Source: Planctomycetaceae bacterium
GTDB taxonomy: Bacteria; Planctomycetota; Planctomycetia; Pirellulales; Thermoguttaceae
DNA length: 64,000 nt
Assembly (NCBI GenBank): GCA_004556055.1
Contig: SFIW01000016.1
Span: forward strand, 29,554 to 93,553
Direction of reading: 5' to 3'
Part shown: piece by piece, positions 25,089 to 33,086 of the stretch
Layout: every line of letters begins with the position of its first letter
Numbering within the stretch: position 1 is the stretch's first letter
Notes under the pieces: generated by a model
Databases searched by the model: none
What the model saw: the letters and a program-made list of their open reading frames with translations, nothing else
What the model was told of the DNA's origin: nothing
Program-made: the position numbers and the translations under genes

Positions 25089-27419
25089 ATGGATAGAAGA
25101 GGATATGACGACGGAAGAGGGTATGACGCCGGAAGAGGGTACGACGACGATTCGTCCGGCGGGGCTTTGTTGTATCTGATCGCCGGGGGCTTGTACTTTT
25201 GCAGAAAGCTCGACCTGGATCCTGGGTTCGTCTTAATCATGGCCGGGCTGCTTATCTTGGCTCTTTTCCCATATGGGTTGTTTTTCGACGCGTTTCTGCA
25301 TCCCAATAAACGCACCGGGCCGCCGAATTTCATTTCCGACGTCGGGCGTAAATTGGGAAGGGTGGCGCGTATCCCCTTCTTCTGGGTGAAGCCTATCGGC
25401 AAATTCTTCTTCGACGTTTTCTTTCAATCGTCTCAGCAGAAGGCGAAGACGAAGAACGCGACATTTTCCGCGCAACCGCCGCTCGACCCCTCCTCTTCCG
25501 CGCAACCGACTAACGACGCCTCCTCTCCGAGCTCAATCGACGCTATTTTTGACCCCGAGCAGAAAGGATTCAACGAGCCTTTCCTGATACGCGAAGAGTC
25601 GGCGCAGGTGAACGCGGAGAATTGGCTGATCTCCCTCTTCGTGAGTCTTCCGCTCGACTTGGCGGCGATCGTCGCGATCTGTCGCTGGGGCGGGGAGCTA
25701 ACCGAGGGATACGGCGTCTTCTCGAAACTCGCCCTCCTCTTCTTTTCCGTCGTTTTCACCGCGCTTTTTTCGATGACCCTCGTGCGCATTTTCATCAGAT
25801 GGGGGAAGCTGCTGCGCGACGCGAGCACCCTCTTTCCCGATCCGATCCTCTATTGGCGCTTCTGGGGCGAAGAAGAGGGGGAAGGGGACGACTCCGAGAA
25901 GGACGAAGCGTCGGGCGAAGAAGAGTCGGATTATCATGAAATCATCGTCGACCGTTACGTTCAAAAGGACGATTCCGCGCGCGAAGGCCGATTGACGCGC
26001 GTCGTCGTTCCCGATTCCATCGACGGCTGCCCCGTAACGCGGATCGCGGACGGCGCGTTCGAATATTCGCCGTATCTCAACGAGGTTATTCTCTCCGACT
26101 CCGTGACGACGATCGGCGCGCGCGCCTTCGCCGATTGTCCGCGACTCGACTCGATCACTCTGACCGATTCCGTGACGTCGATCGGCGCGGACGCGTTTTC
26201 GAAGCAGACGCGTCTTGTCGTTCCGTCGGGAAGTTACGCCGAAGAATGGGCGCGAAAGAACGGCGCGACGACGCAGACCGTCGCGTCGAAAAAGTCGGCG
26301 TCCGTTCCGAAGTTCAACGCCCCTCAAGCCGCGTCGAACGCTCCCAGCGCGCCACAAGCGCCAACCCCTAAGGGGAACTGCTGGGGCTCCTTCTACTGGA
26401 TCGAAAACGGAGAGGACGCGACGATCACGGGGATGGCGTCGACGCAGGTGGCGAAGCTGAAGATTCCGTCGGAGGTCGCCGGACGCAAAGTCGTCGAAAT
26501 CGGCGCGCGCGCCTTCCAGAGGGGCGCTTTCCAGACGGTAACCTTCCCCGACGATTTGAAGGCGATCGGCTTTTGCGCCTTCGAAGGATGCGCGAATCTC
26601 AAGCGCGTCGACCTTCCGCGTCGTCTCAAGACGATCGACGCCCTCGCGTTTCAAGCGTGTCGAAACTTGACGAAAGTCTCCTTTCCCAACGGACTCGAAA
26701 AGATCGAAGACTCCGCGTTCGCCGATTGCGATTCGCTGACGTCCATCCATTTGCCAAGCTCGCTCCGGCGGATCGGAAACGCTCCTTTCTCCGAACAGAC
26801 GACCCTTACGGTCATCGCGGGGAGTTACGCGGAGAGGTGGGCGTCAACGCAGAATGATTGCCGTTATCGCGCGATGGGCGCTACTGGACGCGCGACCGGC
26901 GCGACGTCGGGAAAGGCGGCGCGACGAACTTCGTCCCCCTCTTCCGCGCGTGATTCGTCCTCCGCGCCAAGAAACGCCGGAAACGCCGCCGTCGTCTCCA
27001 CCGAGAACGTCTTTTACGTCCCGAAAGGCTACAAGAACTCGCCCCTCAACGTCGTCGGCGAAGCGGTCTTTAAAGGGGATCCGACGCTTTTCGAAGCGGC
27101 GATCCCCGAAGGAATCGAGCGCGTTGAAAATATGGCGTTTTACGAATGTAGCAACTTGCGCCGCGCGATACTTCCCGATTCGCTCCGCGCGATCGGCGCC
27201 GGGGCGTTCGCCGAATGTCCGCAGTTGAAGGAGGTCGTGATACCCAACGGGGTCGCGTCGATCGCTCGCAAGGCGTTCGATAAGGATACGACGCTCGTCG
27301 TCGCGCCGTATAGTTACGCGCAGCGCTGGGCGGACGAGAATGGAATCAAGACGCGCGTCTTCGACTGGCAGGAACGCTTGCAAGAAATTCAGATCTTGCG
27401 TCGCGCCCCGAGAAAATAA
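25089..27419 (+). CDS. Membrane-anchored BspA-type leucine-rich-repeat protein
   Basis: A 776-aa protein. It starts with a GYDDGRGYD repeat (residues 4-20), then two membrane helices at about 25-40 and 48-70, and two more at about 178-198 and 208-230. Three blocks of LRR_5 (BspA-like) repeats follow: about 300-395, 435-590 and 640-760, with typical lines such as VTTIGARAFADCPRLDSITL. Each block ends with a similar cap, SYAxxWAxxN. BspA-type repeats usually mediate surface binding. The N-terminal four-helix membrane domain with LRRs behind it is not a combination I recognise. It lies 21 bases upstream of a HAD gene. Confidence 0.85.
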   Translation: MDRRGYDDGRGYDAGRGYDDDSSGGALLYLIAGGLYFCRKLDLDPGFVLIMAGLLILALFPYGLFFDAFLHPNKRTGPPNFISDVGRKLGRVARIPFFWVKPIGKFFFDVFFQSSQQKAKTKNATFSAQPPLDPSSSAQPTNDASSPSSIDAIFDPEQKGFNEPFLIREESAQVNAENWLISLFVSLPLDLAAIVAICRWGGELTEGYGVFSKLALLFFSVVFTALFSMTLVRIFIRWGKLLRDASTLFPDPILYWRFWGEEEGEGDDSEKDEASGEEESDYHEIIVDRYVQKDDSAREGRLTRVVVPDSIDGCPVTRIADGAFEYSPYLNEVILSDSVTTIGARAFADCPRLDSITLTDSVTSIGADAFSKQTRLVVPSGSYAEEWARKNGATTQTVASKKSASVPKFNAPQAASNAPSAPQAPTPKGNCWGSFYWIENGEDATITGMASTQVAKLKIPSEVAGRKVVEIGARAFQRGAFQTVTFPDDLKAIGFCAFEGCANLKRVDLPRRLKTIDALAFQACRNLTKVSFPNGLEKIEDSAFADCDSLTSIHLPSSLRRIGNAPFSEQTTLTVIAGSYAERWASTQNDCRYRAMGATGRATGATSGKAARRTSSPSSARDSSSAPRNAGNAAVVSTENVFYVPKGYKNSPLNVVGEAVFKGDPTLFEAAIPEGIERVENMAFYECSNLRRAILPDSLRAIGAGAFAECPQLKEVVIPNGVASIARKAFDKDTTLVVAPYSYAQRWADENGIKTRVFDWQERLQEIQILRRAPRK

Positions 27420-27440
27420 GAGGAACGCATAGGATTGCGA

Positions 27441-28097
27441 ATGATAACGACGGTAATTTTTGACTTGGACGGACTTCTCATCGACAGCGAGCCGATCGCG
27501 TACCGCGTCGACTGCGACCTATTGAGGGAATACGGGCATACGCTGAGCGTGGAGGAGTACGCGCGCGACTATAGCGGACGCACGGGGGTTGCGAATATGA
27601 TTCGTCTGATCGAGCGTTATTCGTTGCCGATCACGGTGGAATCTGGTCGCGCGTTCGTGACGAAGCGTCAGCGCGAGTACATGAAAGAGGGGATTCCTCT
27701 TAAAAAAGGGGCGCGCGAACTCTTGACGTATCTGCGGGAGAATGGTTACGTCGTCGGTTTGGCGTCGTCTAGCGCGCGAGAGAGGGCGGAGCGGATTCTT
27801 ACGGCGCACGGGCTCTGGGATTTCTTTGACGCGCGCGTCTTCGGAGAGGACGTGAAGAGGAGCAAGCCCTTTCCCGACGCGTATTTGACGGCGTGCGCGA
27901 AGGCGGGGCAGGCGCCGGAGAATTGCCTTGTGCTAGAGGATAGCGAAGCGGGAATCTTGTCGGGACGCGACGCGGGTATGACGGTGATCTGCGTGCCGGA
28001 TATGAAGGAGCCGAGCGCGGAGTATCGGAAGATGGCGGCGCGTGTCTTGGGGTCCCTTTCGGAAGTGGTCGAGTATTTGGAAGAGTCGCGAAAATAA
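27441..28097 (+). CDS. HAD-family phosphatase (beta-phosphoglucomutase-like)
   Basis: A 218-aa cytoplasmic haloacid dehalogenase-type hydrolase. Motif I FDLDGLLIDSEP supplies the nucleophile Asp8 and Asp10, motif II is GLASSSA, motif III Lys lies in KRSKPFPDAY, and motif IV is LEDSEAG. The helical cap lies between motif I and II, as in subclass IA sugar-phosphate phosphatases and phosphoglucomutases. The substrate cannot be read from sequence. ATG 27441 has AGGA six bases upstream. It probably shares a transcript with the LRR gene. Confidence 0.92.
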   Translation: MITTVIFDLDGLLIDSEPIAYRVDCDLLREYGHTLSVEEYARDYSGRTGVANMIRLIERYSLPITVESGRAFVTKRQREYMKEGIPLKKGARELLTYLRENGYVVGLASSSARERAERILTAHGLWDFFDARVFGEDVKRSKPFPDAYLTACAKAGQAPENCLVLEDSEAGILSGRDAGMTVICVPDMKEPSAEYRKMAARVLGSLSEVVEYLEESRK

Positions 28098-28176
28098 GGG
28101 GGCGTCGCGTTGGAATTTTCACAGGCGTTATAAGCGGCGAAATTTTTTGAAAAGCGCTTCTTTTTTTAGAAAACCC

Positions 28177-28206
28177 TTGACGCCGCGCGCCGCTGGCGAT
28201 TATGAT
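28177..28206 (+). promoter_or_regulatory. Promoter of the Gly/Met-rich secreted protein
   Basis: TTGACG (28177-28182) and TATGAT (28201-28206) are spaced by 18 bases. Confidence 0.6.
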
Positions 28207-28284
28207 ATAAGAGATTGAGTATCGCCGGGGCTCGGCGCCTCGAGCGGGTTGGAAACAGTGGTGATAAGAGAACGGTAGAAATCC

Positions 28285-29751
28285 ATGGCACACACCTCAT
28301 CTTTCGGAAGTCGCGCGTTCGCGGTCGGCGTACGTTGTTCTTTTTTAACGTTTGTCGCTGCGGCGTGCTGTCTCTTGGCGACGGCCTCCGCCTTCTCTCA
28401 GGAGTTTAAGGAAGCGACGGTCGACGATTCTCTCGCCGCGCAAAAGGCGACGATTATCGGAAGCGGCGACTCCGCTCAAATTAAGGATTTCCTCCGCAAA
28501 TACTATCTCGCGCGATGGACCGTACGCGCCAACGCTCGCGATCTCGTCAAATACCGACAGGAGCTTGAACAGGACGTTCTCTCCCTCTCCGGAGACGCGC
28601 AGAAGACCTTTATCGCCGAAACGCTCAGCGCGCTCAATAGCTACGCGTCCTCCGACGCGTGTTATCCCGCGTGCCGTTTCAACGTCGCGCTGGCGATGGG
28701 CACGATCGACGAAGCCGCTTCCGCCGACCGCAACGGGGCCGCGACGCCCTGCGCGGACGCGATCGCTCCTCTGGCGACTCTCGTCAACTCCGATAAGAAG
28801 CCTTATCCAGATTACGTGCGTCTCGCCGGTCTCATCGGCCTGGTGCGTCACGCCGAGCTCGGCATTAAAGACGACAAGACGCGCGGGAATGTCAAATCCC
28901 TCTTCGTGAAGATTCTCGATCCGCAATTCGCCGTCCAGAAGGGGTTGCGCGACGACGTCTACGAATGGTTCCAAGAGAAGGCCGTTCAAGGTCTCGCGGC
29001 GTTCAAGACTCCCGACGGCGCCAACGGCGGCACGGGAACGCTCGATCTCTTCAAGCAGCTGATTAACGACGATAAGCAGAAGTACGAAGTTCGCTGTCTC
29101 GCGGCTCGCGCGATCGGCGAGATGGATCTGACTGCGGCGGCTGGTTACGATTTCCTTGACCTTTCGAAATCCCTCGTTCTGCTGGCGCGCGGATTCTGTA
29201 CGGAGAATATGAGCTACATCGATACGGAAATCGTTCGCGACTCCGTGAAGAGCAGCGCGGCGTCGGGCGTTTCGACCGGTAGCGGCGCGATGGGCGGCGG
29301 AATGGGAATGGGAAGCGGCATGGGGATGGGCGGCGGCATGTCCGGCGGCGCGATGGGAGGCGGTATGACCGGTTCCGGAAATATCCAGAACGCGAAGAGC
29401 CTCGAAGCGATCGCGGCGCGTATCCTCTACGGTTTCGATTCGGTCGAACGCGCCGTCAAGGGCGTGAAGAACGGCGGTCAAGGCGTCTTGGCGCAGCTCG
29501 ACGACTCGAAGCAACCCGAGAAAGAGATGAAAGAGAATCTCGACACGATGATTAAAGAGTTCGCCGAGATGGCCGAGTTCGTGAAAAACGGTTCCCAGAG
29601 CGCCGGAGGTATGTACGGCGGCATGACCGGCGGCGGCATGGGAATGGGCGCCACGAGCGACGTGGTCGGCGCCGACGCGAACTCCCTCAAGAATCACCTC
29701 TTGGAGAAGCGCATCAAGTTCGACGAAATCCTTGGAATCGACTCTTATTGA
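28285..29751 (+). CDS. Secreted helical protein with Gly/Met-rich tracts
   Basis: A 488-aa exported protein, not assigned to a family. The signal peptide is residues 1-38 (ATASAFSQ). The body is helical with HEAT-like features (VRLAGLIGLVRHAELGIKDD; VRCLAARAIGEMDL). Two low-complexity tracts made of Gly, Met and Ser lie at about 331-371 and 440-456; similar GGGM tracts are common in planctomycete proteins. Met-rich tracts can bind Cu(I), but nothing else here points to copper. It has its own promoter and terminator. Confidence 0.8.
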   Translation: MAHTSSFGSRAFAVGVRCSFLTFVAAACCLLATASAFSQEFKEATVDDSLAAQKATIIGSGDSAQIKDFLRKYYLARWTVRANARDLVKYRQELEQDVLSLSGDAQKTFIAETLSALNSYASSDACYPACRFNVALAMGTIDEAASADRNGAATPCADAIAPLATLVNSDKKPYPDYVRLAGLIGLVRHAELGIKDDKTRGNVKSLFVKILDPQFAVQKGLRDDVYEWFQEKAVQGLAAFKTPDGANGGTGTLDLFKQLINDDKQKYEVRCLAARAIGEMDLTAAAGYDFLDLSKSLVLLARGFCTENMSYIDTEIVRDSVKSSAASGVSTGSGAMGGGMGMGSGMGMGGGMSGGAMGGGMTGSGNIQNAKSLEAIAARILYGFDSVERAVKGVKNGGQGVLAQLDDSKQPEKEMKENLDTMIKEFAEMAEFVKNGSQSAGGMYGGMTGGGMGMGATSDVVGADANSLKNHLLEKRIKFDEILGIDSY

Positions 29752-29771
29752 TTCTCGCGTTGACGAAAACG

Positions 29772-29797
29772 AAAGCCTTGCGATATCGCGAGGCTTT
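29772..29797 (+). terminator. Terminator after the Gly/Met-rich gene
   Basis: AAGCCTTGCG and CGCGAGGCTT pair around ATAT (one T-G pair), followed by seven or more T. Confidence 0.88.
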
Positions 29798-30028
29798 TTT
29801 TATCGCGTATACGTACATTCTAGAGAAGATAAACGGCTTATAAGGAGCGATTGTCGCGCGGAAGTTAAGAAAGGGAAATTTATTAGGAAAAAGAGTGGCG
29901 CGACGATGAGGGAAAGGCCGAATTATAGGCTAAGGTTCGGAGCTCTCTAGGCGACGAATCGTCAGCGCGGCACGGGCGTCGTGACGGCTGCACTTTTTTA
30001 ACAGTTAGAGTAGATAAGGTTTCTATAG

Positions 30029-30268
30029 ATGAAAAAAGAAATCTATGCCGACGGCGTTGGTCAGATCCATTTCGCAGGCAATATGGTTCGTTTTGACTTT
30101 GTTACCCTTCAGCCCGCCGCTGACGGCGAATCTCCGAAGCCGGAACCGTCCGAACGCGTCATCATGCCCCCTCAGGGCTTCCTCTCCATGTTCCAAAGCA
30201 TGCAGAACCTGATCGACAAGCTCGTCGAAGCGGGCGTTCTCCAGAAGAACAACCCCAGCGCTAACTGA
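30029..30268 (+). CDS. Small 79-aa protein of unknown function
   Basis: A 79-aa soluble protein with no signal peptide or membrane helix. It has a beta-rich start (VGQIHFAGNMVRFDFVTLQP), a Pro-rich middle, and a helical end (FLSMFQSMQNLIDKLVEAGVL). This plan, with RVIMPPQGFL before the helix, looks like a conserved small-protein family rather than a chance frame, and it is flanked by its own terminator. I cannot name a function. AAGG lies about ten bases upstream of ATG 30029. Confidence 0.75.
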   Translation: MKKEIYADGVGQIHFAGNMVRFDFVTLQPAADGESPKPEPSERVIMPPQGFLSMFQSMQNLIDKLVEAGVLQKNNPSAN

Positions 30269-30300
30269 GCGGTTCCACGCGTCGCGTGAAGCGCTTGTAG

Positions 30301-30328
30301 CCCGATCTTGAAGGATCGGGTTTTTTTT
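30301..30328 (+). terminator. Terminator after the 79-aa gene
   Basis: CCCGATC and GATCGGG form a 7-bp stem with a six-base loop, followed by eight T. Confidence 0.88.
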
Positions 30329-30403
30329 ATCCGCAGGCGTTCTTTTTGGAAAAAAAAGAGAACATTTGACGAGACGCCCCCTTTTAATAAGGCCGTTTGT
30401 CGG

Positions 30404-30409
30404 TATAAT
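30404..30409 (+). promoter_or_regulatory. -10 box upstream of the 29-aa basic protein gene
   Basis: Perfect TATAAT preceded by GG. No good -35 was found at the expected distance; TTGACG at 30365 is too far away. Confidence 0.45.
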
Positions 30410-30452
30410 ACAAGACGCTATTAGTTTAATGGCGCGACAACGTACCTTGGAT

Positions 30453-30473
30453 GAATCCGCTTCGTGCGGATTC
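30453..30473 (+). promoter_or_regulatory. Leader hairpin upstream of the basic protein gene
   Basis: GAATCCGC and GCGGATTC form a perfect 8-bp stem closed by TTCGT, with no T-run. It is 60 bases before the GTG start and may be a translational control element, as often seen before ribosomal protein genes. Confidence 0.4.
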
Positions 30474-30532
30474 CTGGTAATATAAACCTGTCTCGCAGCT
30501 CGCGGGACTCTTGACAGTCAACGGAGATAAAC

Positions 30533-30622
30533 GTGGGAACAAAAAAAACGGGTAAAGGACGACGTAAGCTCGGTCGTAAAAAGAGACGAATGCGATCCAA
30601 GATCCGACATCGAAAGGACTGA
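30533..30622 (+). CDS. 29-aa very basic protein, possibly ribosomal
   Basis: GTG start with GGAG six bases upstream (30523-30526), then 29 codons and TGA. The product is almost entirely Lys/Arg/Gly (KGRRKLGRKKRRMRSKIRHRK), with an estimated 16 basic residues against one Asp. It lies in its own transcription unit with a -10 box, a structured leader and a downstream terminator. The composition resembles tiny ribosomal proteins of the bS22/COX24 type, but the match is by character only. Confidence 0.65.
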   Translation: MGTKKTGKGRRKLGRKKRRMRSKIRHRKD

Positions 30623-30737
30623 GAACTCCAGGTCGGTTGGGTCCCCCAGCTTGCGCTTCTCGCGTTTCCGCTGGTTCCTTCTGGCCCCGTGATGTTCTCG
30701 CGATTCGCCAAGATCTTATCGTCGGCGGCAATACAAG

Positions 30738-30770
30738 CCTCGAAATCTCTATCGGTTTCGAGGTTCTTTT
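30738..30770 (+). terminator. Terminator after the basic protein gene
   Basis: CCTCGAAA and TTTCGAGG form a perfect 8-bp stem with a ten-base loop, followed by TTCTTTTG. The transcript from 30411 would be about 350 bases, with 115 non-coding bases after the stop in which I recognise no known RNA. Confidence 0.75.
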
Positions 30771-30799
30771 GTTTCTTGCGACTCGAGACTCTCTCTCTC

Positions 30800-30834
30800 C
30801 AAAAAGAAAGACGCCCCCGATTTTCAAGGGCGTC
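30800..30834 (-). terminator. Terminator after the GH50-like gene
   Basis: On the minus strand GACGCCC and GGGCGTC form a 7-bp stem followed by TTTCTTTTT. Confidence 0.75.
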
Positions 30835-30875
30835 CTTTGCAGATTAAATTTACATTCTTTTAACGTTTCGCGTTA

Positions 30876-33026
30876 TTAGCGCTTCGCTTCATTCCGACGC
30901 GTTTCATACATGTTGTAGCCGACGCGGCGCGACGCTTCGATCGTTTCCGCGTAGGGGCGGTCGCAAATGTCGACGAACCCGATCTGGTAGTTCTCGCCGT
31001 CGAAACGACCCGTCGTCGCCTGATCCCCATACTGGAACCAATGCGCGCCGACTATCCACGGATTGCGCAACGCGCTCGTTACGTACGTTTCGTACGCCTT
31101 CGCGCGCGCGTTTTGATCTTCGCAGGGAACGAGACCGGTGTGGAAGAGACCTCGATCTAACGCGCCAAAGTGGAATTCGCCGATCATGACGGGCTTGTCT
31201 TCCCCTTCGACGGGCTTGAAGGAACCGACTTCGCGCTGATAGAAGTTGTAGCTAACGACGTCGCAGTATTTCTGAGCGGCGGCGCGCGCCAGATCGTTCG
31301 TCCACGCGAAGCGGCAGCCAAGATAGAGCTTTTTCGGCGCCACTTCGCGAATCGCCGCGACGATCTCGGAGAAGTACTTCTCGCAGATCACCGTGTAGAA
31401 CGCGTCGGAGTCGGCGTTCGCCGCGTCGTTCTTAGGCGTGTCGAAAGGATTCGCACGGAGCCAATCCCAGGACTCGACTTCGACGCCCCACGCCGCGTTG
31501 AGCTTCTCGATCGTGTCGTATTTCGCCTTCAGCCAGTCGACGTACGCCTGCTTCGCCGCTTGTTTCGCAGGGGAGGCGAGAGACGCGCGCGAAAGGGAAC
31601 CCTTTTCGCCCCAGGAGATCTCGTTGTCGACGAAGTAGCCGATGCAGTAAGGATCGTCGGCGGTACGTTCTTTTTGAGCGTTTAAAGCATTACGAATCCC
31701 GACGGGAAACGCCGGATCGAAGGGGTCGATGAATTTGCCCCAATACCCGGAGGAGCCTTCGATACTCGGGGCGTTCGTGCCGACGGTCGCGACATACGGG
31801 GTCTTTCCCTTCTGGGCGATCTTGGCGTCGGACCAGTTGCCGATGGTGTTCAATCCCCAGCTTCTGAGGCGTCGGATCGCCAATTCGATTGATTGTTCGT
31901 ACCAATCGGCTCCGAATTTCTTATAGAGGTTCGACGCAGTGAAGTTGTACGTCGCGTATTCGCCGCGACCGGCGTAGTAGTTGTTTACAGAATGATTGGA
32001 TTTTCCGAGGAAGACGCTCAGCGGATTCTTTTCGTCGTAAACGCGCGGAACGGCGGCGTCGAAGTAGAATTCGCGATCCGTGAGCGGCGTGACGCCGTTG
32101 CCGAATCCTACGCAATCGATCCCGTTTGACCAGAAGAGGTTCCCGATCGGGTCGACGAGATACCATACGCCGTCGATCTTTTGGGTGCGGAAGGAGCCGG
32201 TCGCTTCATATTTCGGGCCGTTCTTCCAACCGCCGAATTCGTCAAACTCGGAAGGTTGACGCGCCGCGAGATCCTTGTCTTCGATCTCGATTTGAGCGCG
32301 GAGATCCTCGAGCGAGCTCGTCTTGCCGGGCCAATCCTTATGCTTGAATTGTCCGAATTCGTCGATCATCGGGAAGAATTTGTCGGGCCCCCACGAGAGG
32401 TATTCGGGCGCGTTATTGTCGGATCCGGAGACCGCTTCGACGCGCTCCAAGACCCATGAGTCGCCGCGTTTATTCTGGGTTTCGAAAGGGCGAATCGCGA
32501 CGACCTTCGACCAATCGTAGGTCTTCGCGTCGTCTTTGGAGTACGCGTCCGTCTTGATTCCGCCGGGCTTTCCGCGCATGGCGAAGAGGCGTTCGCGCAC
32601 GTCGGGATTGAGGGGCGCGCGCATTGAAACGGAGAAGGTTTTCGATTCGCCGGGCTGGAGCGAGACGTTTTCCGTCAGGACGCCGGCGAGATTAATCGGA
32701 TCGGATTTCTCAAAGTCGAAGCGAATGTGGAGGGTGATCGCTTCTTTGCTCGTAGAGCGGAGTTTGAATTGAATGGCGTCGTAGGCGCTCAGATCCCATT
32801 TTCCTTCGAAATGGATTCCCGGCCACGGGTCTTTTTCGCCGTTGGCGATAAGGAGCGCGCCGTCGACGTCTTTGGAGACTTCAACGCCTTGGAGTCTTAG
32901 CGAATCGACGGGGGTTGCGGCGTCGTAAATGACTAACGGGGCGGCTTCCTGAGCGCGGAGAACGCCGCATAGCGCGCAGAAGAGGCACAAGCACGTCGCC
33001 GCCGTCGCGTGAAAATGACGTGACAT
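30876..33026 (-). CDS. Secreted glycoside hydrolase, GH50 agarase-like
   Basis: A 716-aa exported protein with a signal peptide (residues 1-25). Residues about 30-215 form a beta-sandwich, carbohydrate-binding-like region. The (beta/alpha)8 catalytic domain runs from about 270 to the end. YFVDNEISWG near residue 470 and VMIGEFHFG near 630 carry the likely acid/base and nucleophile glutamates, arranged as in GH50 beta-agarases of clan GH-A. The segment WFQYGDQATTGRFDGENYQIGFVDICDRPY near the end is also typical. The substrate is probably a beta-galactose-containing polymer but need not be agar. Neighbours do not form a clear polysaccharide locus, apart from the adjacent sulfatase-fold gene. 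Confidence 0.82.
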   Translation of the reverse strand: MSRHFHATAATCLCLFCALCGVLRAQEAAPLVIYDAATPVDSLRLQGVEVSKDVDGALLIANGEKDPWPGIHFEGKWDLSAYDAIQFKLRSTSKEAITLHIRFDFEKSDPINLAGVLTENVSLQPGESKTFSVSMRAPLNPDVRERLFAMRGKPGGIKTDAYSKDDAKTYDWSKVVAIRPFETQNKRGDSWVLERVEAVSGSDNNAPEYLSWGPDKFFPMIDEFGQFKHKDWPGKTSSLEDLRAQIEIEDKDLAARQPSEFDEFGGWKNGPKYEATGSFRTQKIDGVWYLVDPIGNLFWSNGIDCVGFGNGVTPLTDREFYFDAAVPRVYDEKNPLSVFLGKSNHSVNNYYAGRGEYATYNFTASNLYKKFGADWYEQSIELAIRRLRSWGLNTIGNWSDAKIAQKGKTPYVATVGTNAPSIEGSSGYWGKFIDPFDPAFPVGIRNALNAQKERTADDPYCIGYFVDNEISWGEKGSLSRASLASPAKQAAKQAYVDWLKAKYDTIEKLNAAWGVEVESWDWLRANPFDTPKNDAANADSDAFYTVICEKYFSEIVAAIREVAPKKLYLGCRFAWTNDLARAAAQKYCDVVSYNFYQREVGSFKPVEGEDKPVMIGEFHFGALDRGLFHTGLVPCEDQNARAKAYETYVTSALRNPWIVGAHWFQYGDQATTGRFDGENYQIGFVDICDRPYAETIEASRRVGYNMYETRRNEAKR

Positions 33027-33086
33027 AAGATTTCTCCAGATGTACGAAATGTGATCCGTCGAGAAAGGCGCGTTTCGGAAACGCTC

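Noticed and set aside
29732..29950. 72-codon plus-strand frame after the Gly/Met-rich gene
   Set aside because: It begins inside the upstream gene and runs through that gene's terminator hairpin.
30429..30485. 18-codon frame upstream of the 29-aa gene
   Set aside because: It has no ribosome site and spans the leader hairpin; the hairpin alone explains the sequence.
30600..30740. SRP RNA-like segment (minus strand CCAGAAGGAACCAGC)
   Set aside because: It resembles the SRP apical loop only loosely; the conserved symmetrical-loop bases do not align.
33070..33084. Terminator between the sulfatase-fold and GH50-like genes
   Set aside because: The 6-bp stem is followed by GCCTTTCT only, too weak to call a terminator.
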